A stretch of DNA of 64,000 nt from the NCBI GenBank assembly GCA_024641855.1, contig JAHECG010000002.1, forward strand, positions 30,573-94,572. The letters are read 5' to 3'. Below, one piece after another: positions 9,785 to 20,260 of the stretch. The DNA is from Betaproteobacteria bacterium (GTDB lineage: Bacteria; Pseudomonadota; Gammaproteobacteria; Burkholderiales; Thiobacteraceae). The first letter of the stretch is position 1, and each line of letters begins with the position of its first letter. The translations under genes and the position numbers were made by a program. Under the pieces are notes generated by a model. It worked only from the letters and a program-made list of their open reading frames with translations. It did no database searches and was not told where the DNA came from.

Positions 9785-11218
9785 CTAAATTTCTTGTGCT
9801 CGCGGTACACGGACAACAGTGACGTTGCAAGGTGCTGCTGCAGCCACTTTGGAAGACACACTACCGAGTAATCTACGCAACGCGGATGATCCACGGGCAC
9901 CGATAATGATTTGATCGACATGATTCGTTTTCGCAAAAGCCAGCACGGCATCTGCAATGTCATTCGATTCCAACACCTGAAAACGAATTTTCTCTGCGCT
10001 CAGCGCCAGCGGTTGTGCCCAATGCCGCATTTCAACCAAACGCTGAGTAAACAGGCTATGTGCCAACGCGTGATTTTCATCCTCCTCAGCCAATATCGAT
10101 GGTGCTTGAACCGTTACGCAAGTAATCCGGCAATGCGCGTCGGCAGCGAGCGCACGACGCACAAAATCTCGCAAAGCTTGTTGTAATTTTTCGTCTGCAT
10201 GCGGAATATCGAGTGCCACTAAAATATGCGGCGCGCTACTCAAATGAAACAAAGGATCGTGACAAGGCTTTACTGAAATCGTCAGGACGCTATACCAGCG
10301 ACGTAAGGCGGTTAAAAGGCTCGCCGATTTAAGACGCTGCGCCCGCTCCGTTAGCGTGACTTGATCGCGATGTGTGAGGTCGAAAGCGACCTGCGCTGCG
10401 CTTGCATATCGATCTTCTACATGCGCTTCCAGGCAGTGCAAAATAATTTCCTGAAGCCAAGGTGGAATATCCGGTTGAACTTTTCGAGGAGGACTGGGAT
10501 CAAGAAATAAACGCCTGCGAAAGCCACCCATTGTCGTGGGATTGCCAAAGGGTAAACGGCCCGTCGCGAATTGATACAAGATGACGCCAAGTGCGAAAAT
10601 ATCGCTACGCGGATCACATCGATTATGCAAAATTTGTTCAGGTGAAATATATGCCGCCGTCCCAACCGGTTGATGAAATGTTTCTTCGATCAAATCCGGT
10701 AAATGTGCATGGTGCGCTAGACCAAAATCAATAATGACCGCCGTGCCATCAGGGCGAAACAAAATGTTAGCGGGCTTAATATCGAGATGCACCACATTCT
10801 GCCGATGCAAATCGTGCAAGGCATCGGCCAACGCTGCAATCCAGCGGCACACTGCTTCGATCCGGCTAGTCCCCCACGCTTCTGTACGATTCCATATCTG
10901 ATCCAAGTAATCATGCAACGAAGCGCCATCGATATATTCCATCACTAAATAGGGTTGTACTGCCATATCGCCTTTAGCGACAAAAGTCGGTACATGCGGA
11001 CCGGAAAGTTTTTCTAAGATCATCTGCTCGACTTCAAAGCCGACAAAACAAGCCGGGTGACTGCCAAATTCCAGTTTAGGAATTTTCATGATCATGGGCA
11101 GATCAATCCCGACCTTGGATACCCGATAGATTGAGGCCATTCCACCTTCGTATATTTTTTCAAGGAGACTAAAACCATCGATCTCGCTTCCAACCTGGGG
11201 AAATTGTTTTGTCTCCAT
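9785..11218 (-). CDS. Ser/Thr protein kinase with C-terminal UspA domain
   Basis: Kinase motifs VHLDIKPANILF, IIDFGLAHH, GTAAYISPEQ, SDIFALGVILYQ; C-terminal IIIGARGSSALRRLLGSVSSKVAAAAPCNVTVVR. Confidence 0.95.
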   Translation of the reverse strand: METKQFPQVGSEIDGFSLLEKIYEGGMASIYRVSKVGIDLPMIMKIPKLEFGSHPACFVGFEVEQMILEKLSGPHVPTFVAKGDMAVQPYLVMEYIDGASLHDYLDQIWNRTEAWGTSRIEAVCRWIAALADALHDLHRQNVVHLDIKPANILFRPDGTAVIIDFGLAHHAHLPDLIEETFHQPVGTAAYISPEQILHNRCDPRSDIFALGVILYQFATGRLPFGNPTTMGGFRRRLFLDPSPPRKVQPDIPPWLQEIILHCLEAHVEDRYASAAQVAFDLTHRDQVTLTERAQRLKSASLLTALRRWYSVLTISVKPCHDPLFHLSSAPHILVALDIPHADEKLQQALRDFVRRALAADAHCRITCVTVQAPSILAEEDENHALAHSLFTQRLVEMRHWAQPLALSAEKIRFQVLESNDIADAVLAFAKTNHVDQIIIGARGSSALRRLLGSVSSKVAAAAPCNVTVVRVPRAQEI

Positions 11219-11220
11219 GT

Positions 11221-11964
11221 TCAATGCCCCTTCTCTAATCGCCTTGCCAAGCTGGCCGGCAAACCCACGGCCAGAACTTTTTGCGCAGCCTTCATGTAAT
11301 CGTAAGGCACCCTAAAATAAGTGAGGGTGTTTTGTTCACGATGAAAAAGTGCATAGCTGGCTGCGGGGTTGCTATCGCGCGGCTGACCAACCGATCCGAC
11401 AATCGCTAACCATTGACGATTAAACAGCATTGGAATGGACACTCCAGGCGCTGGATAAAATATTTGAGGCAGGCCATGCTGCGATTGGTAATACAAAGTG
11501 GGATGATGCACGTGCCCTGCGAACGTAAATTTTGCTTTCGTCGCGCGCATGCAACGACCCGCTTGCTTAGGGCCAGTAATATAAACCCACTTTTCCGGAT
11601 CTTCCGCACACGCATGCACAAAAAGCATATCGTCGAGTTGCACCTTTAGAGGTAAGGACTTTAGGAATTCCTGCTCGGCCGCACCCAATTGCTTGCGCGT
11701 CCAATAAATCGCTTCGCGGGCGGTAAACTCCATGGTTTCGCACAAACCACTAAGCGCCGCAGCATCATGATTACCTTGAACGGCGATTGCGCCTTGCGCT
11801 GCCAAACCGGCAATAATGTCGATACACGCCAACGGATCTGCGCCATAACCGACTAAGTCACCGACAAAAGCAAACTGCTCGGCACCGTGTGCCTTAGCAT
11901 GCGTCAAACAGGCTTGCAGCGCCTCCAAATTGCTATGAATATCCGAGAGAATGGCCAGTTTCAT
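11221..11964 (-). CDS. Calcineurin-like metallophosphoesterase
   Basis: MKLAILSDIHSNLEAL, FVGDLVGYG, VQGNHDAA, FAGHVHHP. Confidence 0.93.
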   Translation of the reverse strand: MKLAILSDIHSNLEALQACLTHAKAHGAEQFAFVGDLVGYGADPLACIDIIAGLAAQGAIAVQGNHDAAALSGLCETMEFTAREAIYWTRKQLGAAEQEFLKSLPLKVQLDDMLFVHACAEDPEKWVYITGPKQAGRCMRATKAKFTFAGHVHHPTLYYQSQHGLPQIFYPAPGVSIPMLFNRQWLAIVGSVGQPRDSNPAASYALFHREQNTLTYFRVPYDYMKAAQKVLAVGLPASLARRLEKGH

Positions 11965-12112
11965 TGATTAAGACACCGTGTTTTTAATCATCATAACCGA
12001 AGATCGAGATTCAAGTCCGACGCGGATCAACGGAAATAGTTGGCGCGTAGAACAGCCTTCTATAACATGACCGAAGACTGCTTATACCGATAAAAACGAT
12101 TAGGGGAGTTTC

Positions 12113-13636
12113 ATGAGTGTCGCGCGTAAATCCAAGCCAATACCGTCCACGCCATGGAGACCCAATCCGCACCTATTTCAAATTCACACTTGGGCATGGC
12201 TGGATAAACTCTCGAAACAGGCGGGGCAACGGCTACAACTCATTGATGTGGCTGATGAGGAGTGGGATCGAATCAAAGCGCTTGGTTTCGACTTTGTCTA
12301 TTTAATGGGTATTTGGCAACGCAGCCCAGCAGGCAGACATATTTTTCGGACAGATGCTGCCGCCTTTCGCGTTTTTGATCATGCTCTTCCGAATTGGAAC
12401 ATTGATGCGGTCATCGGATCGCCGTTTTCCATTCAAGACTATGTTCCTGATACGCGTATTGGCGACTGGGCACAATTGGATAGCGTACGTAAAAAATTAC
12501 ACGCACGCGGAATGCGCCTCATCTTGGATTTTGTACCCAATCATACCGGGCCGGATCATGTCTGGATCCAAAGCCATCCCGAGTATTTCCTGCAAGGTTC
12601 AGTAACTGACTTTCAAAAAAATCCTTCCGCCTTTCACTTGATCGACAACGATGATACTGAACCATGCTTTATTGCACGAGGACGAGATCCGTACTTTGCG
12701 CCATGGGCCGACACAGCCCAATTAGACTATGCCAACCCCGCAACGCGAACCGCTTTAATACAGACCTTAATTGACATCTCTAAACATTGTGATGGTTTGC
12801 GTTGCGATATGGCGATGCTGGTACTCAATGACATATTCAAAAAAACTTGGGCACCTCTTTTATCCGAGCGAACCTTGCCAAATAAGGAGTTTTGGCCAGA
12901 CGCGATTGCCGCCCTACCACCCGACTTTTTATGGATGGCAGAAGTTTATTGGGACATGGAATGGCAACTCCAACAACTGGGATTCAGCTACACCTATGAC
13001 AAACGCCTTTACGATCGCCTCGAAAACGCTGAAGCATCGGAAATTCACGCACATCTCAATGGCGAAAACACTTATCAAAGCCGCATGGCGCGATTTTTGG
13101 AAAACCATGATGAACCGCGTAGTGCAAAAACCTTTGGTCTAGCGCGTCTACCCAGTTTGACCGCTATGCTCGCCACTTTACCCGGCTTGCGTTTTTTCCA
13201 CCAAGGCCAATTTGAAGGAAACAAAATACACCTCCCCATGCCTTTGAATGCAGCGGCCGAGGAAACGCCCGATCTTGCGTTAGCGCAAATGTATGCAAAG
13301 ACGTTAAACATTGCCGCACAACCTGTTTTTCATGTGGGCGAATGGCGGTTGCTCACTGCCGAGCCGGACTCCGATAACAGCCACCAACAACTGATTGCTT
13401 ACCGCTGGCGCCTTGACGATGCGTATAAACTGGTGATTCTGAATATGAGCCATCAGACTGCACAAGGACGAATTCAGTTTGCGGCAGAATTAGCGCCTGC
13501 CGCACAGTACACCTTGCAGGATATATTGAACGATGAATGCTATTTACGCGAATTTAGCGACCTAATAAGCAATGGCTTATATGTTCGTCTCGATTCCTAT
13601 GGAGCGCATATTTTTTCTATTTCCCCAGCAGGATAA
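12113..13636 (+). CDS. Alpha-amylase family glycosidase (GH13)
   Basis: LILDFVPNHTGPDH, DGLRCDMAMLVL, LWMAEVYWD, FLENHDEPR (GH13 regions I-IV). Confidence 0.93.
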   Translation: MSVARKSKPIPSTPWRPNPHLFQIHTWAWLDKLSKQAGQRLQLIDVADEEWDRIKALGFDFVYLMGIWQRSPAGRHIFRTDAAAFRVFDHALPNWNIDAVIGSPFSIQDYVPDTRIGDWAQLDSVRKKLHARGMRLILDFVPNHTGPDHVWIQSHPEYFLQGSVTDFQKNPSAFHLIDNDDTEPCFIARGRDPYFAPWADTAQLDYANPATRTALIQTLIDISKHCDGLRCDMAMLVLNDIFKKTWAPLLSERTLPNKEFWPDAIAALPPDFLWMAEVYWDMEWQLQQLGFSYTYDKRLYDRLENAEASEIHAHLNGENTYQSRMARFLENHDEPRSAKTFGLARLPSLTAMLATLPGLRFFHQGQFEGNKIHLPMPLNAAAEETPDLALAQMYAKTLNIAAQPVFHVGEWRLLTAEPDSDNSHQQLIAYRWRLDDAYKLVILNMSHQTAQGRIQFAAELAPAAQYTLQDILNDECYLREFSDLISNGLYVRLDSYGAHIFSISPAG

Positions 13637-13701
13637 AGATTGCCCATAGGGCCTGAGGCCTTGCGCAGTGTTATAATTTTGCCTCTCAAAACTGGCGCTT
13701 G

Positions 13702-14529
13702 ATGGCAGACATTTTGCAAATTAAGGCTCGACAATTATTGCTACGCTTTGCGCCCGGCTTGCCGTTGCTCGCGCTCATGATCGTATTGGCTACGCAATTA
13801 GCACACTGGACCTGGACTTTCATCACCCCCAACCGGGACACACTTAGCCCAAGCGTAGTGCAAACCGATGCTGCGGCCGCCGCACGTATGATTATTTCAG
13901 AACACCTATTTGGTTACGCGGATCAAACTGCGAACCCGGCAAGCAGCGATGCATCACTGAATATTCGTCTTTCAGGCGTTTTTGCTACAAGGGGCAGAAG
14001 CGCCAGTTATGCGATCGTTAATACCGGCGCTAAAACGGATCAAACGGTGCGTGTTGGCGACGAAATCCAACCTGGTGTGACCCTACAAGCTGTACACCCT
14101 GCCTCGATTACCGTCAATCACGCGGGTTTAACAAAGCGAATTAGTCTGGTGCAAAAAGACCCGGAACAGTTACTGACCCAGGCTACGCCTGCCACCCTGG
14201 GCATCAGATCTCTCGGTTATAATGCCTACAGCGTTTCACGCAATAATTTGACCACTGTCTTGCAGAACGGAAACGCGAATATTCGGTTGGGGCAATTAAC
14301 CTCCGCTTCTGGTGGCGGCATGCTTGTAACCGATGCCCCCACGGGCAGCCTTACTAAAGAACTTGGGTTACAAACAGGCGATTTATTACGCAACATCAAC
14401 GGTCAAGCAGTATCTTCTACAGCTGATCTAGCAAGTATTTACCAGCGCTTTAAACAAGCATCACAAGTACAACTCGACATTACACGCGCCGGGAAACTGA
14501 TCCAGTTGCGCTATACCGTGCAACAATAA
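13702..14529 (+). CDS. gspC: Type II secretion protein GspC (with PDZ domain)
   Basis: N-terminal TM, HP region LSGVFATRGRSASYAIVNTGAKTDQTVRVGDEI, C-terminal PDZ; upstream of gspD. Confidence 0.88.
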   Translation: MADILQIKARQLLLRFAPGLPLLALMIVLATQLAHWTWTFITPNRDTLSPSVVQTDAAAAARMIISEHLFGYADQTANPASSDASLNIRLSGVFATRGRSASYAIVNTGAKTDQTVRVGDEIQPGVTLQAVHPASITVNHAGLTKRISLVQKDPEQLLTQATPATLGIRSLGYNAYSVSRNNLTTVLQNGNANIRLGQLTSASGGGMLVTDAPTGSLTKELGLQTGDLLRNINGQAVSSTADLASIYQRFKQASQVQLDITRAGKLIQLRYTVQQ

Positions 14530-14546
14530 TAATTGGGGATACAGGG

Positions 14547-16973
14547 ATGAAAGAAAAACAAAATTTGTCACAATGTTGTTCGTGGAAACTTTCCGGTTTC
14601 GGCCGCATTGCCGCAGTGCTTTTGCTAGCGCATGCGTCGACACCCATGGCAGCCCCAACGGATGTTGCAACAAAAGCATTTTCGGAAATTACAGAAGTCC
14701 TTAGCTCCGTGAATTTACGATCTGGCGCCGGAAAAAGCGCACGCTCCATGGCGGTACTCCCGAAAGGCGAGCAAGTACAGGTTTTAAGTCAAACCAATGG
14801 CTGGACAAAAATTCGTCGCACTGGCTCGCATCCGCAAGAAGGCTGGGTCAGCACCCCGCATTTACGTACCGCAAACGCGTCGCCAACTGCGGCCACGCCG
14901 CAACCGCAAGCACCCGTCGCTTTAGCGTCGCAGCCCAAGCTGCCACATCAAGACAAAGAAAACATTACGTTGAATTTTGTGAATGCCGATATTCAATCGG
15001 TGGTTAAAACCGTAGGCATGATCACGGGCAAAAATTTCATTCTCGATCCCCGCATCACGGGCAACTTCAATATTGTTTCCGAAAACCCCATATCGCGTGA
15101 CCTGGTCTATCCTATTCTGTTATCTGCCCTGCGTTTGCATGGTTACGCCGCGGTAGAAGAAAAAGGCTTCGTCAAAATCGTTCCGGAAGCCGATGCCAAA
15201 TTAAACTTCAGCATGACCGAAACGGTTGGCGAAAAGGGAACCAGTGATAAAAACATGCGCGCCTCGGGCGACAAAATTATCACCCAGGTATACCCTTTGC
15301 AACATGAGTCCGCTGCGCAATTAGTCCCTGTTTTACGACCCTTGATCACACCGAATAACGTGATTGCCGTCTATCCCGGCAGCAATACTTTAGTGATCAC
15401 TGATTACGCGGAAAATGTAAAGCGGATTAATAAAATTATTGCCTCGATTGACGTTCCCAGCCAATCCGAAATGCATGTCATGAAACTCGAGTACGCTTCT
15501 GCAATTGATACTTCGCAAATGCTGATGCATTTATTACCCGAAGCGGCACCCGTCGCTGGTGCCACACCGAAACTATCCATCGCAGTGGATACACATAGCA
15601 ATAGCCTGATCGTGCGTGCGGAAAATCCTTCCTACTTGACGCGCATTCGCAGCATGTTAAAAGGCTTAGACACACCAGCTGCTGCGGGTGGTGGTATTCA
15701 TGTGGTTTATTTACGGAATGCGGAAGCGGGAAAGATGGCGGAAATGCTACGCAGTTTATTGGCGGGCGATGCGGCCAAAAACACCCCTATGCCCGCGCCG
15801 ACACTGACTAACGCCGTCGCAACCACATCAACGACCGCCCTCACTGCGGCCGGTAATTCGCCACCAACAGCGGCCACAGTAAGTACCATTCAGGCTCATC
15901 CTTCCACCAATTCCTTGGTTATCGTCGCCCCTGACAATGTTTATAACTCTTTACGCACGGTAATCGATCAACTAGATGCCCGTCGTGCCCAAGTTTATAT
16001 CGAGGCACTCGTCGTGGAAGTCACCGGCAATACCTCTGGAGAATTCGGTATCCAATGGCAAGATTTAACCGGCGTCAACGCAACCGATGCGCAAGTGATT
16101 GGCGGCACTAATTTCCGTACGACGAAGGGTTCCAACATTATTGATGCGGCGACCAACATCACCGGCATTGGTGCGGGACTCAACATTGGCGTGGTGCGCG
16201 GACGCCTTACCTTGCCAGGTGTTAATGGCACCATTGTCAACCTCGGCTTCCTGGCACGCGCGTTGGAATCGAATGGCAATACCAATATTCTTTCTACGCC
16301 CAGCTTGCTCACCCTAGACAATGAAGAAGCGAAAATAGTAGTCGGACAAAACGTACCATTGATTACCGGCAGTTTTGCGCAAGCCGCCGGCGTTGGTGGC
16401 GCCGCGGTGAACCCTTTTCAAACTTTTGAGCGTAAAGACGTGGGTCTAACACTTCGGATACGACCACAAGTGGCCGAAGGTGGCAGCATCAAATTGGGTA
16501 TTTATCAAGAAGTCTCCAGTGTTGATCAAACGACATTAGCCAGCGCCTCTGGTGTAACAACCAATAAACGCTCACTGGAATCCACCGTACTGGTGGATGA
16601 TGGGCAGATCGTCGTGTTAGGTGGCTTGGTACAGGACAACGTCTCATCCACGCAAGACAAAGTTCCGCTATTGGGCGATATTCCGCTGCTCGGAAATTTA
16701 TTTCGTTATGAGTCACGCGCCCGTACCAAAACTAATTTAATGGTGTTTCTGCGACCAGTCGTCTTGCGCGATGCACAGGCTTCCGCCAGCCTGACCGGGG
16801 ATCGCTACGACTACATTCGCAACGAACAGTTACAAACGCAATCGGGATCAAACCTGCTTTTACCCGATTTGAAAGCGCCTAAATTACCCCCTCTCCAGTT
16901 GGACTTGAGAACAAATTCTGGAACTGCGCCTGCGCCGACCGAGACTAAGGCAAAGCCCTCTACCGCCCCATGA
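14547..16973 (+). CDS. gspD: Type II secretion secretin GspD with N-terminal bacterial SH3 domain
   Basis: SH3-like [43 protein letters not shown]; secretin [34 protein letters not shown]. Confidence 0.96.
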   Translation: MKEKQNLSQCCSWKLSGFGRIAAVLLLAHASTPMAAPTDVATKAFSEITEVLSSVNLRSGAGKSARSMAVLPKGEQVQVLSQTNGWTKIRRTGSHPQEGWVSTPHLRTANASPTAATPQPQAPVALASQPKLPHQDKENITLNFVNADIQSVVKTVGMITGKNFILDPRITGNFNIVSENPISRDLVYPILLSALRLHGYAAVEEKGFVKIVPEADAKLNFSMTETVGEKGTSDKNMRASGDKIITQVYPLQHESAAQLVPVLRPLITPNNVIAVYPGSNTLVITDYAENVKRINKIIASIDVPSQSEMHVMKLEYASAIDTSQMLMHLLPEAAPVAGATPKLSIAVDTHSNSLIVRAENPSYLTRIRSMLKGLDTPAAAGGGIHVVYLRNAEAGKMAEMLRSLLAGDAAKNTPMPAPTLTNAVATTSTTALTAAGNSPPTAATVSTIQAHPSTNSLVIVAPDNVYNSLRTVIDQLDARRAQVYIEALVVEVTGNTSGEFGIQWQDLTGVNATDAQVIGGTNFRTTKGSNIIDAATNITGIGAGLNIGVVRGRLTLPGVNGTIVNLGFLARALESNGNTNILSTPSLLTLDNEEAKIVVGQNVPLITGSFAQAAGVGGAAVNPFQTFERKDVGLTLRIRPQVAEGGSIKLGIYQEVSSVDQTTLASASGVTTNKRSLESTVLVDDGQIVVLGGLVQDNVSSTQDKVPLLGDIPLLGNLFRYESRARTKTNLMVFLRPVVLRDAQASASLTGDRYDYIRNEQLQTQSGSNLLLPDLKAPKLPPLQLDLRTNSGTAPAPTETKAKPSTAP

Positions 16974-16980
16974 GCGGGTT

Positions 16981-18501
16981 ATGAAATCACATTCGCGTAC
17001 CGCTACCCCTCAGGAGACGCCACCAAACGTTGATGCAGCATGGCGTCTTCCTTATCACTTTGCCAAATCAAAAGGCATTATCGCTACCGGTATGATTGGC
17101 GACAAAATCGAGGTTTTGGTTCGCCCAGGCGTTCAAGCCTCGACCTTGGCAGAAGTACGACGTATGCTCGGAGTACCACTACTGCCCAGCATGCTTAGTG
17201 CAGATCAATTTGAACAACAGTTAACTCACAATTACACGCGCCAGGGAAATGACGCCGAACGTTTAATGGATGACTTGGGGCAAGATGTCGATTTACAACA
17301 GCTTGCGCAAGCGCTCCCCGAGGTGACCGACCTACTGGAATCCGAGGACGATGCACCGATTATCCGCCTCATCAACGCCCTTCTCACACAAGCCTTGCGC
17401 GATGGCGCGTCTGATGTTCACTTCCAAATTTTTGAACATCGCTCCTTAGTCCGTTTCCGTGTCGATGGGGTTCTGCGCGATATTCTCGAACCACAACGTA
17501 ATTTGCATGCGGCGATTGTGTCACGTATTAAAGTGATGGCGCAGTTGGACATAGCGGAGAAACGCTTACCGCAAGATGGCCGCATCACACTCAAGATCGC
17601 GGGTCGCCCGGTTGATGTCCGCGTTTCGACGTTACCGACTGGACATGGTGAGCGCGTAGTGCTGCGCCTGTTGGATAAACAAACAGGCCGACTCGATTTA
17701 GATCGACTCGGCATGCACCCAGAAACCCTCGCACGTTTGGATGCTTTGATCCAACAACCCCATGGCATCGTGCTGGTGACGGGCCCTACCGGATCCGGAA
17801 AAACCACTACGCTTTATGCTGCGTTGTCGCGCTTACCGACTGACATGCTGAACATGATGACCGTCGAAGATCCGATTGAATTTGATTTGGATGGTATCGG
17901 TCAAACTCAAGTCAACGCACGCATCGACATGACATTTGCCCGCGCGCTAAGAGCAATTCTGCGTCAAGATCCAGATGTCGTCATGATCGGTGAAATCCGC
18001 GATTTAGAAACGGCCCAGATCGCAGTACAAGCCAGCTTGACGGGCCATCTAGTATTGGCCACCCTGCATACCAACGATGCCACAGGCGCTATTTCACGCT
18101 TAGTAGACATGGGTATAGAACCCTTTCTACTCTCCTCTAGCCTTCTTGGGGTCTTAGCACAACGCTTATTACGCAAACTTTGCCCAAGCTGCCGTCGCAG
18201 TTATGCCCCTGATACAACGGAACGGCTCGCCTTTGATGGGATAACCGTACCCGCCCAACTGTATGCGGCAGTCGGTTGTGCCGAATGCAACTGGACCGGC
18301 TATAAGGGGCGCACCGGCATCTACGAATTACTTGAGGTCGATACCGTGATGCAACGTATGATCCATGATCATGCGCCTGAACAAGAATTGCGGCACCACG
18401 TGACCGTCAATGGCATGACGAGTTTGCGCGCTGATGGTCTACGCTGGGTCGCTGCCGGCGAAACCACCCTTGAAGAAGTTTTGCGCGTAACACGCCAATA
18501 A
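16981..18501 (+). CDS. gspE: Type II secretion ATPase GspE
   Basis: [15 protein letters not shown] Walker [60 protein letters not shown]. Confidence 0.97.
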   Translation: MKSHSRTATPQETPPNVDAAWRLPYHFAKSKGIIATGMIGDKIEVLVRPGVQASTLAEVRRMLGVPLLPSMLSADQFEQQLTHNYTRQGNDAERLMDDLGQDVDLQQLAQALPEVTDLLESEDDAPIIRLINALLTQALRDGASDVHFQIFEHRSLVRFRVDGVLRDILEPQRNLHAAIVSRIKVMAQLDIAEKRLPQDGRITLKIAGRPVDVRVSTLPTGHGERVVLRLLDKQTGRLDLDRLGMHPETLARLDALIQQPHGIVLVTGPTGSGKTTTLYAALSRLPTDMLNMMTVEDPIEFDLDGIGQTQVNARIDMTFARALRAILRQDPDVVMIGEIRDLETAQIAVQASLTGHLVLATLHTNDATGAISRLVDMGIEPFLLSSSLLGVLAQRLLRKLCPSCRRSYAPDTTERLAFDGITVPAQLYAAVGCAECNWTGYKGRTGIYELLEVDTVMQRMIHDHAPEQELRHHVTVNGMTSLRADGLRWVAAGETTLEEVLRVTRQ

Positions 18502-18513
18502 CACACAGCAAAA

Positions 18514-19731
18514 ATGGCGGGATTTAAATATCAAGCAATTGCCAACGATGGGCGTATCCATAAAGGCGTTCTCGAAGTCGATAATGCACGCCAAGCACGT
18601 TTGCACTTACGCGAACAAGGGCTGATCCCAATTGAAGTTGATTCACTAGCACCCGAATTAATCCACGCACAATCGAATACGCTACGCTGGCGTATCGGCT
18701 TATCCGGCGCCGAATTAAATTTAATCACGCGCCAACTCGCCACACTTTTTGATGCAGGTCTAACCGTTGAACAAGCCTTTACTGCCTTAATCGAACAAGC
18801 CGATACACCCAATCAACAACGCATCTTAGCCGGCGTTCGCGGTGAAGTACTGGCGGGAAAATCTTTAGCGCGTGCAATGGAACAATATCCGACGATTTTT
18901 TCGGAACTATATCGTTCCTTAGTCAATGCAGGTGAACAATCGGGGCAATTGAGTCGTGTATTGTTACGCTTAGCCGACTACCTCGAAGCTAGACAATTAC
19001 TGCGTCAAAAGATATTGCTGGCACTCATTTACCCAGCCGTTGTCACGCTAACGGCCTTATTGATCATCATTGGTTTGATGACTTATGTCGTTCCACAAGT
19101 TGTCCAAGTATTTCAAAATTCTCAGCAGGTTTTGCCTTGGCTGACGCGAGCGCTCATTGCAATTTCCGACTTTGTACGTTTGACAGGCGTGTATTGGATA
19201 TTGATCTTCGTGGCAGTCAGCGCGTGGTCGCAACGCCTCTTACGTAACCCTTCACGACTATTTTCACTACATACCTTCCTGTTGCGTCTACCGATTCTGG
19301 GACGTTTAATGCGCGCAGTGAATGCTGCACGATTCGCCAGCACACTGGCAATACTCGTCGGCAGTCGCGTACCTTTGCTGACTGCTTTACAAGCCGGAAC
19401 AGGCGTCGTTAACAATTTACCGATGAAGCAAGCCTTAGAGGATACGCAACGCATGGTGAGTGAAGGTGCCTCCTTATCGCTAGCCCTGGGTAAAAGCAAA
19501 CTATTCCCGCCGCTTTTGGTACATATGATTGCAAGTGGGGAAGCCAGCGGACGTTTAGATGACATGCTAGAACGTGCGGCCAAACAACAAAGTAGTGAAG
19601 TCGAGAATCGCCTTGCGGCACTAACAAGCCTGTTTGAGCCGGCGTTAATCTTATTGATGGGCATCCTTGTTTTGCTAATTGTGTTGGCGATGTTATTACC
19701 CATTTTTGAAATGAATCAATTGATAAAATAG
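18514..19731 (+). CDS. gspF: Type II secretion inner-membrane protein GspF
   Basis: LITRQLATLFDAGLTVEQAF, MIASGEASGRLDDMLERAA. Confidence 0.96.
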   Translation: MAGFKYQAIANDGRIHKGVLEVDNARQARLHLREQGLIPIEVDSLAPELIHAQSNTLRWRIGLSGAELNLITRQLATLFDAGLTVEQAFTALIEQADTPNQQRILAGVRGEVLAGKSLARAMEQYPTIFSELYRSLVNAGEQSGQLSRVLLRLADYLEARQLLRQKILLALIYPAVVTLTALLIIIGLMTYVVPQVVQVFQNSQQVLPWLTRALIAISDFVRLTGVYWILIFVAVSAWSQRLLRNPSRLFSLHTFLLRLPILGRLMRAVNAARFASTLAILVGSRVPLLTALQAGTGVVNNLPMKQALEDTQRMVSEGASLSLALGKSKLFPPLLVHMIASGEASGRLDDMLERAAKQQSSEVENRLAALTSLFEPALILLMGILVLLIVLAMLLPIFEMNQLIK

Positions 19732-19768
19732 ATTCCTTTTGCCATTTTTTTATTCGCATGGATGATTT

Positions 19769-20206
19769 ATGAAACGCACGCTAACCAATCGCAATCAAGG
19801 TTTTACATTAATTGAAATCATGGTTGTCGTCGTGATCCTCGGCATTCTTGCCGCGTTGGTTGTGCCTAAGGTGATGAGCCGTCCAGACGATGCCAAAGTG
19901 GTTGCCGCCACACACGACATCAGTGCATTGATGCAAGCCTTAAACCTTTATCGCTTGGACAACAATGTCTACCCGGCCACCGATCAAGGCTTGATCGCTT
20001 TGGTGCGGCGTCCGACTTCGCCACCCATCCCCAGTAACTGGAAGACCGGTGGATATCTCGAACGATTACCGAAAGATCCCTGGGGTCAGGAATATCAATT
20101 TCTAAATCCTGGCCTACACGGGGAAATCGATGTGTTTAGTTTAGGTGCAGATGGTGCGGTTGGCGGCGAAGGTCGAAATGCCGATATTGGATCTTGGGAT
20201 CTTTAA
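19769..20206 (+). CDS. gspG: Major pseudopilin GspG
   Basis: GFTLIEIMVVVVILGILAALVVPKVMSRPDDAK prepilin motif; GspG C-terminal DPWGQEYQFLNPGLHGEIDVFSLGADG. Confidence 0.97.
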   Translation: MKRTLTNRNQGFTLIEIMVVVVILGILAALVVPKVMSRPDDAKVVAATHDISALMQALNLYRLDNNVYPATDQGLIALVRRPTSPPIPSNWKTGGYLERLPKDPWGQEYQFLNPGLHGEIDVFSLGADGAVGGEGRNADIGSWDL

Positions 20207-20235
20207 TCCATCCCATGCTTCGCATGGAATGGATT
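20205..20235. terminator. Hairpin in the convergent gap after gspG
   Basis: AATCCATCCCATGC-TTC-GCATGGAATGGATT inverted repeat at gspG stop; no long T tract. Confidence 0.5.
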
Positions 20236-20260
20236 TGGGGGGGCTGCTTGCCATCCACCC

